The notes under the pieces: generated by a model
Databases searched by the model: none
Seen by the model: the letters and a program-made list of their open reading frames with translations, nothing else
Told to the model about the DNA's origin: nothing
Program-made: the position numbers and the translations under genes
In this document: positions 1 through 7,277 of the stretch, piece after piece
How positions within the stretch are numbered: the stretch's first letter is position 1
Layout of the letters: the number at the start of each line of letters is the position of its first letter
Source: a bacterium
GTDB lineage: Bacteria > Planctomycetota > Planctomycetia > Kolteriales > Kolteriaceae
Direction: 5' to 3'
Assembly: GCA_019753235.1 (NCBI GenBank)
Contig: JAIELF010000075.1
Span: forward strand, 1 to 37,764
DNA length: 37,764 bases

Positions 1-2
1 AT

Positions 3-65
3 GGCCGACAACAATTTCTAGCCGTTCTCGCAAGAGGCAACGCTGATTCCAGGAAGGAGACGTGA
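3..65 (+). CDS. Possible 3' end of an upstream element gene (partial)
   Basis: One frame is open from the window edge to a TGA at 63-65, four bases before the start of the next gene, which would be typical spacing for a tightly packed phage module. The two other plus frames close earlier, at 19-21 and 44-46. Only about 20 residues are visible, so no function can be proposed, and any of the three frames could be the real one. Confidence 0.2.
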   Translation, partial: GRQQFLAVLARGNADSRKET

Positions 66-69
66 CCCA

Positions 70-1881
70 ATGACGACAACCTACAAGCTCACTTACGACC
101 CGTCGGACGCGAAGCGAGGCTTCGAGCTACTGGCCCAGGCGATCAAGCTGGCTCAGCAGGCGGGGGCGTCACTTCCGCCCGAACTGCAACAGATCGCCAG
201 TCGGCTTGACCAAGTCGAGACAGGGGCGGCGGATACTGCCGCTGATCTCAACAAACTTGACAACGAGCTAGACGACGTCAGCATGTCCGCCAAACAAGCG
301 GACGAGCGGCTTGGGTCGTTCGCGGTCTCAACGCAGCAAGTCGGCACTGCGGCGACAGCGACGGCAGCGAAGGTCAATCAGCAGGCATCGGCGATCGAGA
401 AGACCGGCAAGGTCGTCGGGAGTACTCGCGAGGGATTGGAGAAGCTCACCGGTGCGGCGTCCGCTCTCGGCAACGAGTCGGCCGAGGTCACTAAGGGGAT
501 GGGTGTCCTGGCGGGTGTCGTCGCGGCCGTGGCGTCTCCGATTGGTGCGGCGGTGACCGTTGTAGCGTCCCTCGTCTCGATCCTCAAATCGCTCAACGAC
601 GGGGCAACCAGCTTGGCCGATCCCGGCAACCCGATCGACGCGGCGGTTCTCGGCATTGGCCGTGCGTTTGGTTTGCTCAGCGAAGAGGCGGCAAGAGCGT
701 ACGAGACGCTGAAGAATGACACGGCTACTGAAAGATTTGCCGAGAATTTCAAGAGGGGGGAAGAGGCGGCTATCGCGTTTGGAAATGCCGTCTTGGGTGT
801 CGGCAAGGCGATCGATGCGGGCCGGCAATCGCGTGAGGATGACTCATGGGTCAACATCATTGGCGACCCCGAAGCGATCTCGACGGAGATCGATCGGCTT
901 CGAAGCTCGATGGAGGAGTTGGCACAGTCGAGGAACTTGAGCGAAGCGCAGTTCGGGCAAATGAAGGAATTGATCAACAAGCTTGAGGCTCGGCGAAATG
1001 TCTTGCTGGATGAGCAGAAAAGGAAAGAGGACGAAGCCTACGAAAGTCGATGGGTGAGGGCGAAGGGGACCATCGACCAGGAAGACACGCGGCATCAACA
1101 GCGGATGGACAACCTTGATGAGGAGAAGAAGGCCGAAGAGGAGGTTGCCGACATCCGGCAACGAGGCAATGACGACGTAACCAAGGCTGTCATTGCTCGG
1201 GTGCTGGAAGAGATGAAGGGGATCAAGCAAGTCGGCCAGGAACAACAGAAGCAGTTCGACGAACAACAGCAGCGACAAGAGCAAGCGAAGAACCCTTACG
1301 GCGAGGGTCAGGCAGTCGAGGGGAGTGGGAGCAACCCTTACGCGGCGGCGGTCGACCCGCTGGCGACGGCTCTGGGGAGCGGCTTTGGTGAGTCCGTGGG
1401 CGGCTCGGCAGCGACAGAGAACGGCGGTGGCGGCGGTCCATCCCGTCGCAAGCAGATCAATGATCTATCGAAGCAGATCTACCAAGAGGGCTTCAAAGAG
1501 TTGGGCTTCGAAAATGATCAGCAGTATTTCGACAGCCAGGACTATGACGCGCGAGATCGCAGGCGCAACCGGGCACGCATCCAAAAAGACTCCCGCAAGA
1601 TGGCCGTCGATGCGCTCGACGATGGCCGAATCGACGACAGCGACCCCGAGCTAGTCACGAGGGCACAAGAGAGACTCTTGGAAAAACAGACGGAAGAAGC
1701 GGCACGCCGGCTGGGTGCCGACAAAAAGCAGATCGATCTTCTGCAAGACATCGTCAAGGTGATCGAACGGCAGTCGGCCGATGGAGCCCGAAACGAGCAA
1801 ACGATTAACACTCTCTCGAATCTGGTTACGCAGATCCTTGGGGGTCGTCAGAACTTCCGACCAGGACGACCAAGGCAATAG
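70..1881 (+). CDS. Tape-measure-like coiled-coil protein
   Basis: A 603-residue protein that is mostly charged helix and coiled coil. A hydrophobic, Ala/Val/Gly-rich stretch at roughly residues 145-175 could span or insert into a membrane. Residues about 315-410 are very rich in Glu, Gln, Lys and Arg, followed by a Gly/Ser-rich linker near 430-455 and a second helical region at the end. Long helices interrupted by a hydrophobic patch are typical of phage tail tape-measure proteins, and the recombinase nearby supports a phage context. There is no enzymatic motif. The start follows an AAGGAG ribosome site at about 53-58. Tape measure is an inference from composition and context; another coiled-coil structural protein of the element is possible. 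Confidence 0.55.
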   Translation: MTTTYKLTYDPSDAKRGFELLAQAIKLAQQAGASLPPELQQIASRLDQVETGAADTAADLNKLDNELDDVSMSAKQADERLGSFAVSTQQVGTAATATAAKVNQQASAIEKTGKVVGSTREGLEKLTGAASALGNESAEVTKGMGVLAGVVAAVASPIGAAVTVVASLVSILKSLNDGATSLADPGNPIDAAVLGIGRAFGLLSEEAARAYETLKNDTATERFAENFKRGEEAAIAFGNAVLGVGKAIDAGRQSREDDSWVNIIGDPEAISTEIDRLRSSMEELAQSRNLSEAQFGQMKELINKLEARRNVLLDEQKRKEDEAYESRWVRAKGTIDQEDTRHQQRMDNLDEEKKAEEEVADIRQRGNDDVTKAVIARVLEEMKGIKQVGQEQQKQFDEQQQRQEQAKNPYGEGQAVEGSGSNPYAAAVDPLATALGSGFGESVGGSAATENGGGGGPSRRKQINDLSKQIYQEGFKELGFENDQQYFDSQDYDARDRRRNRARIQKDSRKMAVDALDDGRIDDSDPELVTRAQERLLEKQTEEAARRLGADKKQIDLLQDIVKVIERQSADGARNEQTINTLSNLVTQILGGRQNFRPGRPRQ

Positions 1882-1898
1882 GAGGCGATGGCAACACC

Positions 1899-2306
1899 AT
1901 GACGGAAGATGAATTGATCACCAAGCAGGCCCATGCCCTTCGGTCAAGCACAGCAACCCTTAAAGTGGTCCACGATCGGCTCACGGCTCTTTACAAGGAC
2001 CGGGCTGACCTGATCGCCAGCGGCAAGCAGTGGGCAGAGATGGTCAAAGAGTTCCTAAGCGAAGCGAAAGTGGTCTTTCAGGATCTCGACGAAGCCTTGG
2101 AAGAGGTGGCGGAGGGTAACCCGGATACTCACGACGGTCTTTTCGATATCCGCCATCGGCTCGCCAACGAGGTGAGCCATTTACAAAATCTGACACTCTC
2201 GATGTTGAGTCATCAAGAGATCATCATCCTTCGGTTCTTGGCCGATGACGAAGATGCGCTTGAACGGATGAACCAAGTGATCGGTGCCCATGGGGTGACA
2301 CCATGA
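1899..2306 (+). CDS. Small helical protein of the element, unknown function
   Basis: A 135-residue, acidic, predominantly helical protein that I do not recognise. It begins 17 bases after the tape-measure-like gene in the same direction, so the two are probably cotranscribed. A GGAGG lies upstream but is rather far from the ATG (about 13 bases). The heptad-like spacing of Leu and Ile through residues 15-125 suggests a helical bundle or coiled coil. Its TGA overlaps the ATG of a short following ORF at 2303, which points to translational coupling. It could be a tail chaperone-like or accessory structural protein, but there is no motif to show this. Confidence 0.55.
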   Translation: MTEDELITKQAHALRSSTATLKVVHDRLTALYKDRADLIASGKQWAEMVKEFLSEAKVVFQDLDEALEEVAEGNPDTHDGLFDIRHRLANEVSHLQNLTLSMLSHQEIIILRFLADDEDALERMNQVIGAHGVTP

Positions 2307-2443
2307 AGGTGTCCTTCAAAGACATCAGATCGACACCGTGGAGAAGCCCAGAAAGTCTACCAATCCTTGAAGAGAGGCATCTTCGCGAGGCGATCACGAA
2401 AAATCGAATGCGTATACAGCCAACCGAGACACGCGGACGATAG
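2303..2443 (+). CDS. 46-residue ORF coupled to the preceding gene
   Basis: The ATG at 2303 overlaps the upstream stop in an ATGA arrangement, the usual sign of translational coupling. The product begins MKVSFKDIRSTPWRSPESLP and ends in an Arg-rich tail at a TAG at 2441-2443. It is basic, with no signal peptide, membrane segment or recognised motif. Support comes only from the overlap and the gene-dense context, so it may be a real small element protein or a chance ORF. Confidence 0.4.
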   Translation: MKVSFKDIRSTPWRSPESLPILEERHLREAITKNRMRIQPTETRGR

Positions 2444-2459
2444 AGGAGGGTTCTTGGTT

Positions 2460-2528
2460 ATGCCGAAATTAAATGCCGCAGGGTGGCGTATAGAATCTCG
2501 TGGTAAAACTACAGCACCAAGGAATTAG
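2460..2528 (+). CDS. 22-residue micro-ORF with strong ribosome site
   Basis: A GAGGAGGG sequence directly after the preceding stop is followed nine bases later by an ATG and 22 codons ending in TAG at 2526-2528. The encoded peptide is short and basic and has no recognisable motif. The ribosome site is among the best in this part of the element. It could instead serve a leader function for the zinc-ribbon gene that starts 11 bases downstream. Coding status is uncertain. Confidence 0.25.
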   Translation: MPKLNAAGWRIESRGKTTAPRN

Positions 2529-2539
2529 AGGAATCATCC

Positions 2540-2767
2540 ATGCCGAGAAATTACACTATAGCACCGACATCCCCGAGGAAATCAATTCGAGCAATCCCGA
2601 TAGCAAGTCTCTGTCAGCAGTGCAAACGCGGCCGGATGATTGCGGACGGTAACAAAAGGCAAATCAGAGAAGGCGAGTTCGACAGAATTGAATATCGGTT
2701 CTGCGATCAATGCGGACATCGGGCGAAGGGACGCACACGAATGATCGGCGTCTTCGTGGATCGATGA
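2540..2767 (+). CDS. Small zinc-ribbon protein
   Basis: A 75-residue protein with two Cys-x2-Cys knuckles, LCQQCKRG at about residues 24-31 and FCDQCGHRAKG at about 54-64. Their spacing fits one zinc ribbon. The rest is basic, as expected of a nucleic-acid-binding or protein-docking module. An AGAGGA ribosome site precedes the ATG. Small zinc-ribbon proteins are common in phages and plasmids, as transcription modulators or adaptors, but the specific role here cannot be read from the sequence. It sits between two micro-ORFs on the left and a long non-coding stretch on the right. Confidence 0.6.
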   Translation: MPRNYTIAPTSPRKSIRAIPIASLCQQCKRGRMIADGNKRQIREGEFDRIEYRFCDQCGHRAKGRTRMIGVFVDR

Positions 2768-3301
2768 AGGTATGGATCTCGTTTCTGCGAACACGGTACC
2801 GAATATGCCGCAAGCCGGCGAGTAAATGCGAGAGGGAAGCGTGACCAGTCACGCTAAAACTTTGAAATTTCTTGGGTATCACTGCGGGTATCTTTGAGCA
2901 TAGATTCCCTGGAATTGCACAAACAAAACGCGAATGAATACACGAGGAGAATACACCGTAGAGCGCCTGCGAATGAAGCAGAAGGTCTCGAAGGATTTAC
3001 TTGCAATCAACCCTCGAAGAGAGGAATTTTGTTGACGATCTCACGGCGAGGGGTTAGGCATAGAAGCGACCCGACGAGAAGCGTCAACTTCCCGCCGGGT
3101 CTAACCGACGCACCGAACCAACAAGGGGTCCGGCACATGGCTACCAGCCTTTCTACCTGCGCGTCCGCAGGCATTCCATCCCAAGCCGATACGACTCTTC
3201 GAACGTCTTTCATGACGTGGTTCAGCGTGCGCGGTGGGCTCGTTCCTTCGAGGTGAAGGGACGCCCAAACAGGCTCACCACAGGCGTAGGGGTCTACGAT
3301 C
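2768..3301 (+). other. 534-base stretch without a convincing gene
   Basis: ORFs on both strands cover this stretch (for example 2894-3256 plus and 3007-3474 minus), but none has a good ribosome site or a protein-like composition. A short direct repeat, GGGTATC twice with five bases between, lies near 2875-2893. A gene for an element RNA, a control region for the downstream gene, or a decayed gene would all fit. I see no CRISPR or tRNA structure. Confidence 0.4.
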
Positions 3302-3820
3302 ATGGCTAAGGGGAAGGGTGCAACACTTCGAAGGACGAAGAAGACTAATCGGGATGATTCGTCCCCGGTTCTTGAGGCAATTCCGACGGTCGAGATCAAG
3401 GAAGATGAAGACGATGCTTTGGACATCGAGAGGGTTACAGCACGGCTTCGCCAAACAATCCTGAACAAAGACACCGAGGACTATGAGAAGGGATACCACG
3501 CTGGTAAGCGGTGGGCGTGCGAGATCGCATCTTACGACGACTTGTCAAACCTATACGACGGTGCGACCGGGCCAAGCGCGATGATTCCTGTTAAGGGGCC
3601 TTGGAATTGTGCAGACCCAAGGCTCGAAACTACGTACGCCACGGAGTTTGTCCGAGTTCTCGACGGTAACACATCTGAGCACAACCCAGAGTGGATAGCG
3701 GTCGAACGCTTCTGGTTGTACGCGGCAAATGTGAACGCCAATGATATCAGCAGCTACTTCGTCCGTGGGTTTGTTGAGGGCGGTGTTGAAGTTTTCAATG
3801 TGGTGAAGGATCACATTTAG
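3302..3820 (+). CDS. Unknown protein of the element, 172 residues
   Basis: I do not recognise this gene. The first 55 residues are charged, low in complexity and probably disordered. The rest appears folded and contains two similar helix motifs, YEKGYHAGKRWACEIA at about residues 60-77 and FVRGFVEGGVEVFN near 154-168, which may be an internal repeat that packs together. No signal peptide, membrane segment, DNA-binding motif or catalytic motif is visible. An AGGGG lies about nine bases upstream of the ATG. It lies just before the recombinase gene, separated by a strong hairpin, so it is probably a separate transcription unit. Confidence 0.55.
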   Translation: MAKGKGATLRRTKKTNRDDSSPVLEAIPTVEIKEDEDDALDIERVTARLRQTILNKDTEDYEKGYHAGKRWACEIASYDDLSNLYDGATGPSAMIPVKGPWNCADPRLETTYATEFVRVLDGNTSEHNPEWIAVERFWLYAANVNANDISSYFVRGFVEGGVEVFNVVKDHI

Positions 3821-3846
3821 CCTAATTCACGCCGGGACGCCGGCAA

Positions 3847-3882
3847 CCCCTGCCCGTCGAGGTGAGAGACGGCGGGCGGGGG
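3847..3882 (+). terminator. GC-rich hairpin between unknown gene and recombinase
   Basis: The left arm CCCCTGCCCGTC and the right arm GACGGCGGGCGGGG pair over 10 or more base pairs with small bulges. A pyrimidine tract (TTCTCTCTCCTCTCTC) follows on the plus strand instead of a run of T. It may end transcription of the upstream gene or influence expression of the recombinase, whose GGAGG ribosome site comes immediately after the tract. Confidence 0.5.
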
Positions 3883-3914
3883 TTCTCTCTCCTCTCTCTT
3901 GGAGGTTTTCAACA

Positions 3915-5171
3915 ATGGCCAGCACCAAGGCCCGTAGCAAGCTCCCCGAGGGGATGCGGCTTCGAGGCAAGGTTTATTATGCGTGGTTCAAACACCACGG
4001 CCGGGAAGTCCGTAAGCGGCTTTCGGCAGACTTGAAGGTAGCGGTCGGCTTGTTCCATGATCTTCGCGCGAGACTCGAGCGCGGCGACTGGGGTATGCTC
4101 GACAACGACTGTTCTTGGGTGGAAGTGAAGAAGCAATTTCTGACGTTCGCCCGGCAGACGCTTCGGAGTGCCAAGGATGTAGAGGCGGACATCTCCCGCT
4201 TTGAGCGGTTCCATCCGGTCCCGAGCGTGAAGCAGATCACCCATGCCTACGTTGTCGCGTACAGGCAGTGGCGACTTGCTCAGCGGATCGGGAAGCCCCC
4301 TGTCGATGGCAAGCCGGATCTCCGCCACTTCGTCACCGCCCGCACGGTCAACAAAGAAGTGGGGACACTGCGGAACATGCTGAACAAGGCGACCGAATGG
4401 GGATTGATCGGCGCGAATCCCATCGAGAAGGTCAAGCCGTTGAAGCACGACGCCCCAGTCAAGGTGCGGCGGTCTCTGACGCTAGAAGAGATCGAATCTC
4501 TTTTCGCGGTGACGCCCTCGTTCCTTCTTCCCCTCTTCCGGTTCATCCTGACGACGGGAGTAAGGCGAGACGAGGCATCAAGCCTTCTTTGGTCCGACAT
4601 CGACTTCGAGCGAAGGACGGTCTACATACGGCCGAACGTCGCCAAGAGCGGTAAGGGCCGAGAGATCCCCCTTGATGACGAGATGATGGAGACGCTCTCC
4701 CAGCTTCGAGAAGAAGCTTTTCATCGCCAAGCCATTCCAGGCTCGGCCCCGGAGCGTACGGCGCCACAGGAAGCGAACTTCTCCCGCGAGCATGTCTTCG
4801 TCACCACGGTAAACACCCCGTGGGGTCATAACCTGCTTCATCGGTTCTACACGTACGCGAGAAAAGCAGGTATCGACGATGCTCACCCCCGTGGGGCGGT
4901 CGATCTTCATTCGCTACGGGGAACGTTCGTCACCCATGCGATCGACAACGGGGCGAGCCCGAAGGCGGTCCAAGACATCGTGGGGCATTCGACGCTTGCT
5001 CTCACGATGAACACGTATGCTCGGGCAACCGACCAAGGTAAGCGGGCGGCGATCAGCGCTTTACCGTTTGCCAAGGCATCGGCCCCGGCTCACTTGCTCA
5101 AGATGGTTCCCACTGAACCGGCCCCAGCGGCCGGGTACACAGCGGGTACAAAAGCTCTGGCCTCGTCGTAA
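3915..5171 (+). CDS. Tyrosine recombinase / phage integrase
   Basis: This 418-residue site-specific recombinase of the lambda integrase family should catalyse integration and excision of the element at the neighbouring tRNA-Arg. Residues 1-60 resemble an arm-binding region and about 65-170 form the core-binding (SAM-like) helices. The catalytic domain runs from about 185 to 385. Catalytic residues are visible in order: Arg217 in TGVRRDEASSL, a Lys near 244-247, His332 and Arg335 in HSLR, His358 in GHS, and the nucleophile Tyr368 in MNTYAR. The start follows GGAGG at a good distance. The C-terminal 45 residues are Ala/Pro-rich and probably flexible. The gene reads towards the tRNA and stops five bases from its 3' end. 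All key residues are present, so it is probably active. Confidence 0.93.
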   Translation: MASTKARSKLPEGMRLRGKVYYAWFKHHGREVRKRLSADLKVAVGLFHDLRARLERGDWGMLDNDCSWVEVKKQFLTFARQTLRSAKDVEADISRFERFHPVPSVKQITHAYVVAYRQWRLAQRIGKPPVDGKPDLRHFVTARTVNKEVGTLRNMLNKATEWGLIGANPIEKVKPLKHDAPVKVRRSLTLEEIESLFAVTPSFLLPLFRFILTTGVRRDEASSLLWSDIDFERRTVYIRPNVAKSGKGREIPLDDEMMETLSQLREEAFHRQAIPGSAPERTAPQEANFSREHVFVTTVNTPWGHNLLHRFYTYARKAGIDDAHPRGAVDLHSLRGTFVTHAIDNGASPKAVQDIVGHSTLALTMNTYARATDQGKRAAISALPFAKASAPAHLLKMVPTEPAPAAGYTAGTKALASS

Positions 5172-5176
5172 GTCAT

Positions 5177-5200
5177 TACCCCCGAATGGATTCGAACCAT
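5177..5200 (-). other. Predicted integration site (att) in the tRNA 3' half
   Basis: Tyrosine recombinases of this kind usually cross over in the T-arm or 3' end of a tRNA gene, and the element restores the tRNA sequence on integration. The T-loop and acceptor 3' strand here are directly next to the recombinase gene, so this segment is the likely right attachment site. The partner copy would be outside the window to the left. The exact core cannot be set from one end. Confidence 0.4.
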
Positions 5201-5250
5201 TAACCTACGGATTAGAAATCCGTTGCTCTATCCGGTTGAGCTACGGGGGC
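5177..5250 (-). tRNA. tRNA-Arg (anticodon TCT)
   Basis: The minus strand folds into a complete cloverleaf of 74 bases. The acceptor stem is GCCCCCG with CGGGGGT (a G-T pair at position 1-72), the D stem is GCTC/GAGC, and the anticodon stem is ACGGA/TCCGT. The anticodon loop is TTTCTAA, giving anticodon TCT for AGA codons. The variable loop is AGGTT, and the T stem and loop are AATGG-TTCGAAT-CCATT. The discriminator base is A. The CCA end is not encoded. The gene is intact despite serving as the probable insertion site of the element. Confidence 0.95.
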
Positions 5251-5258
5251 ATTGGTGG

Positions 5259-6233
5259 TTAGGCGGGGGCTAGTTCATCAAAGACGCCGATCTGACGGAA
5301 TCGTTGATAGCGACTCTCCACCAACTGGTCGACAGGGATGTGGGTCAGTTCACGAAGATACTTCAGCCAAACGGCTTTCAAGTTCCAGGCGGCGGCTCGA
5401 TGGTTGCGATGGGCGCCGCCGAGCGGTTCCTCGACAATATCTTCGACGACGCCGAGCCGATGCAGGTCGCGGCTGGTGATTCGCATGGCGGCGGCCGCCT
5501 CCTCTTTATGGCTGTCCCCTTCCTTCCAGAGGATGCCGCTGCATCCTTCGGGACTGATGACGGAGTAGTAGGCGTATTGCAACATCGCGACGCGGTCGCC
5601 GACACCGATCCCCAGAGCCCCGCCGGACCCACCTTCACCGATGACGGTGCAAATGATCGGCGTTCTCATACGAGACATCTCGAGCAGATTGTTGGCGATC
5701 ATCATGGATTGCCCTCTTTGCTCGGCGCCGATGCCTGGATAGGCACCGGGCGTGTCGATCATGCAGATGATCGGTAGTCCATACTTTTCCGCAAGCTTCA
5801 TTTTATGCAGTGCCTTGCGGTACCCTTCCGGATGCGCGCAGCCGAAAAATCGTTCGCTTCTTTCTTGCGTACTCTTCCCTTTTTGGTGGCCTATCACGAG
5901 GACGCGATAGTCGCCGACTTTCGCGAACCCGGTGATGAATGCCTTATCGTCGCCGATCGCTCGGTCGCCGTGCAGTTCGAAGAACTCCTCGCATACGAGT
6001 TCGATGTAATCGGAGGTTTGGGGTCTGGCCTGGTGACGGGCGACCTGGACTGTCTGCCAGGGGGAGAGGTTTTCGTAGATCTTGCCGAGCAGATTATCGA
6101 GTTCTTTGCGGAGCTGGCGAATCTCGTCGGTGACGCTTTTTCCGGTTAAGCCTTGCTCCAGTTCGTTGAGTCTGGCCTCCATTTCGAGGACAGGTTTCTC
6201 GAAGGGAAGGTAGATACCGCTGGGTCCGGCCAT
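5259..6233 (-). CDS. accA: Acetyl-CoA carboxylase carboxyltransferase subunit alpha
   Basis: AccA pairs with AccD to transfer the carboxyl group from biotin carrier protein to acetyl-CoA, making malonyl-CoA for fatty acid synthesis in the cytoplasm. The 324 residues match the usual length of about 320. Recognisable family sequences include the N-terminal helical part with LELEQG-type and LSPWQTVQVARH segments, the crotonase-fold core with IDTPGAYPGIGAEQRGQ, the oxyanion-type GEGGSGGALGIGVGD, and SPEGCSGILWK. AAGGAG lies eight bases before the ATG. The gene is last in a minus-strand run, 48 bases after the kinase gene, and ends close to the tRNA. accD is not in the window, so the subunits are encoded apart. 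Confidence 0.96.
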   Translation of the reverse strand: MAGPSGIYLPFEKPVLEMEARLNELEQGLTGKSVTDEIRQLRKELDNLLGKIYENLSPWQTVQVARHQARPQTSDYIELVCEEFFELHGDRAIGDDKAFITGFAKVGDYRVLVIGHQKGKSTQERSERFFGCAHPEGYRKALHKMKLAEKYGLPIICMIDTPGAYPGIGAEQRGQSMMIANNLLEMSRMRTPIICTVIGEGGSGGALGIGVGDRVAMLQYAYYSVISPEGCSGILWKEGDSHKEEAAAAMRITSRDLHRLGVVEDIVEEPLGGAHRNHRAAAWNLKAVWLKYLRELTHIPVDQLVESRYQRFRQIGVFDELAPA

Positions 6234-6281
6234 CGCTCGATCTCCTTTGTCGCCTCGTTGCTCGACGCGATTATTGTTGTA

Positions 6282-7139
6282 TCAGGCCGAGTCTGCCGAC
6301 TCGTCGGCATAGAGTTTGATTCTTCTCATCTCCGCCAGGATATCTTCCATGGTGGCGGGTCGGTCGCTGGGCTTTTTGGCCATCATCCGCCGGACAAGGT
6401 CGGCAAAGGACCCGTCGACGCCGGTATCTGGCGAAAGAATCGGCACGCCCGATTGCAGATGTTTTTTTAGGAGTTCGTTGCCGGAATTGGCCGTGTATGG
6501 GGGCCGGCCGGCCACGAGTTCAAAAAACATGATACCAGCGCTGTAGATATCCGCCCGCCGATCGAGCGGTTCTCCTCGAATCTGTTCGGGGGACATGTAC
6601 GACCTCGTGCCTGACGCTTGGCGTTTTTTTCGCCAAAAGAGCTTTGCCAGGGAACTGGTCGCGCGGACGGCGATGGCGAAATCGATCAATCTTGTTTCGC
6701 CGGCTTGGTTGAAGAGAAGGTTATCGGGCTTGATATCTTTGTGAACCCAGCCTTTCTCATGAAAGTAGTGGAGGGCATCGCTGAATTGCATGAGCATTCG
6801 GCGAAGGAGGGGACGAATCCGTTCAAGTTCACCCTTCATAATGGGGACCTTTGCGTTGGAACCACGAAAGCATTCCATCAGGATGAAGGGCATGTGTCGA
6901 TCGTTGACGAATTTGTAGAAGCGAATGCAGTGGGGATGTTGGAGCGATAAACCGATTTTGGCCTCGACCTTCATGGCGGCTCGCTGTTGCGGTTCGATGG
7001 GGCGATCGGTCAGGAGGAGTTTCATCGCATAGCGCTGTTTGCCGCCGATCTCGGCAACTTCCCAGACTTCCGAGTTTTGCCCGGTTTGAAGAATGTTAAT
7101 CCGACGGTACCCGCCGACGATGATCTCTTCCTTCGCCAC
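6282..7139 (-). CDS. Soluble serine/threonine protein kinase with DFA motif
   Basis: A 285-residue bacterial Hanks-type kinase made only of the catalytic domain, without a transmembrane segment or sensor domain. Visible elements are the ATP lysine in YAMK (Lys40), the helix-C Glu near 59, the catalytic loop HKDIKPDN (Asp135, Asn140), and SYMSPEQ near 180-186. Two points are odd. The metal-binding DFG is DFA (153-155), and the glycine-rich loop reads LQTGQNSEVW, keeping only the middle glycine. Because the Asp and Lys are kept, activity is still possible, but nucleotide handling may differ. The start is a GTG with only a weak GAGG upstream. It lies between the sensor kinase and accA on the same strand. 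Substrates are unknown. Confidence 0.88.
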   Translation of the reverse strand: MAKEEIIVGGYRRINILQTGQNSEVWEVAEIGGKQRYAMKLLLTDRPIEPQQRAAMKVEAKIGLSLQHPHCIRFYKFVNDRHMPFILMECFRGSNAKVPIMKGELERIRPLLRRMLMQFSDALHYFHEKGWVHKDIKPDNLLFNQAGETRLIDFAIAVRATSSLAKLFWRKKRQASGTRSYMSPEQIRGEPLDRRADIYSAGIMFFELVAGRPPYTANSGNELLKKHLQSGVPILSPDTGVDGSFADLVRRMMAKKPSDRPATMEDILAEMRRIKLYADESADSA

Positions 7140-7277
7140 ACGCCGCCGAGCCTCGAATCTTCACCGTTTAGGGCGAGGGCCAAGCCAGCGAACACAACTT
7201 GTGGAAATGGGCCGGCCCCGAACAGAACTTCCTTAACGTTCAGTGTACAGAAATCCCCCCGAGCCGACGCGGGAGAG

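Larger units (their letters stand above)
1..5200. mobile_element. Right end of a tRNA-Arg-integrated element, prophage-like
   Basis: This segment carries a tyrosine recombinase whose gene ends five bases from the 3' end of an intact tRNA-Arg gene, plus a tape-measure-like protein and a series of small unknown proteins. No housekeeping gene is seen until accA at 5259. Integration of such elements at tRNA 3' ends is well established for tyrosine recombinases. The left end is outside the window, so size and completeness are unknown. No capsid, terminase or portal gene is visible here. It could be a prophage, a satellite or a decayed remnant. The right boundary is approximate and placed inside the tRNA 3' half. 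Confidence 0.6.

Noticed and set aside
2934..3035. 33-codon micro-ORF
   Set aside because: No Shine-Dalgarno sequence precedes the ATG and there is no overlap with neighbours, unlike the micro-ORFs at 2303 and 2460.
2894..3256. 120-codon plus ORF in the element gap
   Set aside because: The start has no ribosome site and the translation is low in hydrophobic core residues; more likely non-coding.
3007..3474. 155-codon minus ORF in the element
   Set aside because: It overlaps the better supported 172-residue gene, lacks a ribosome site and has shadow-like composition.
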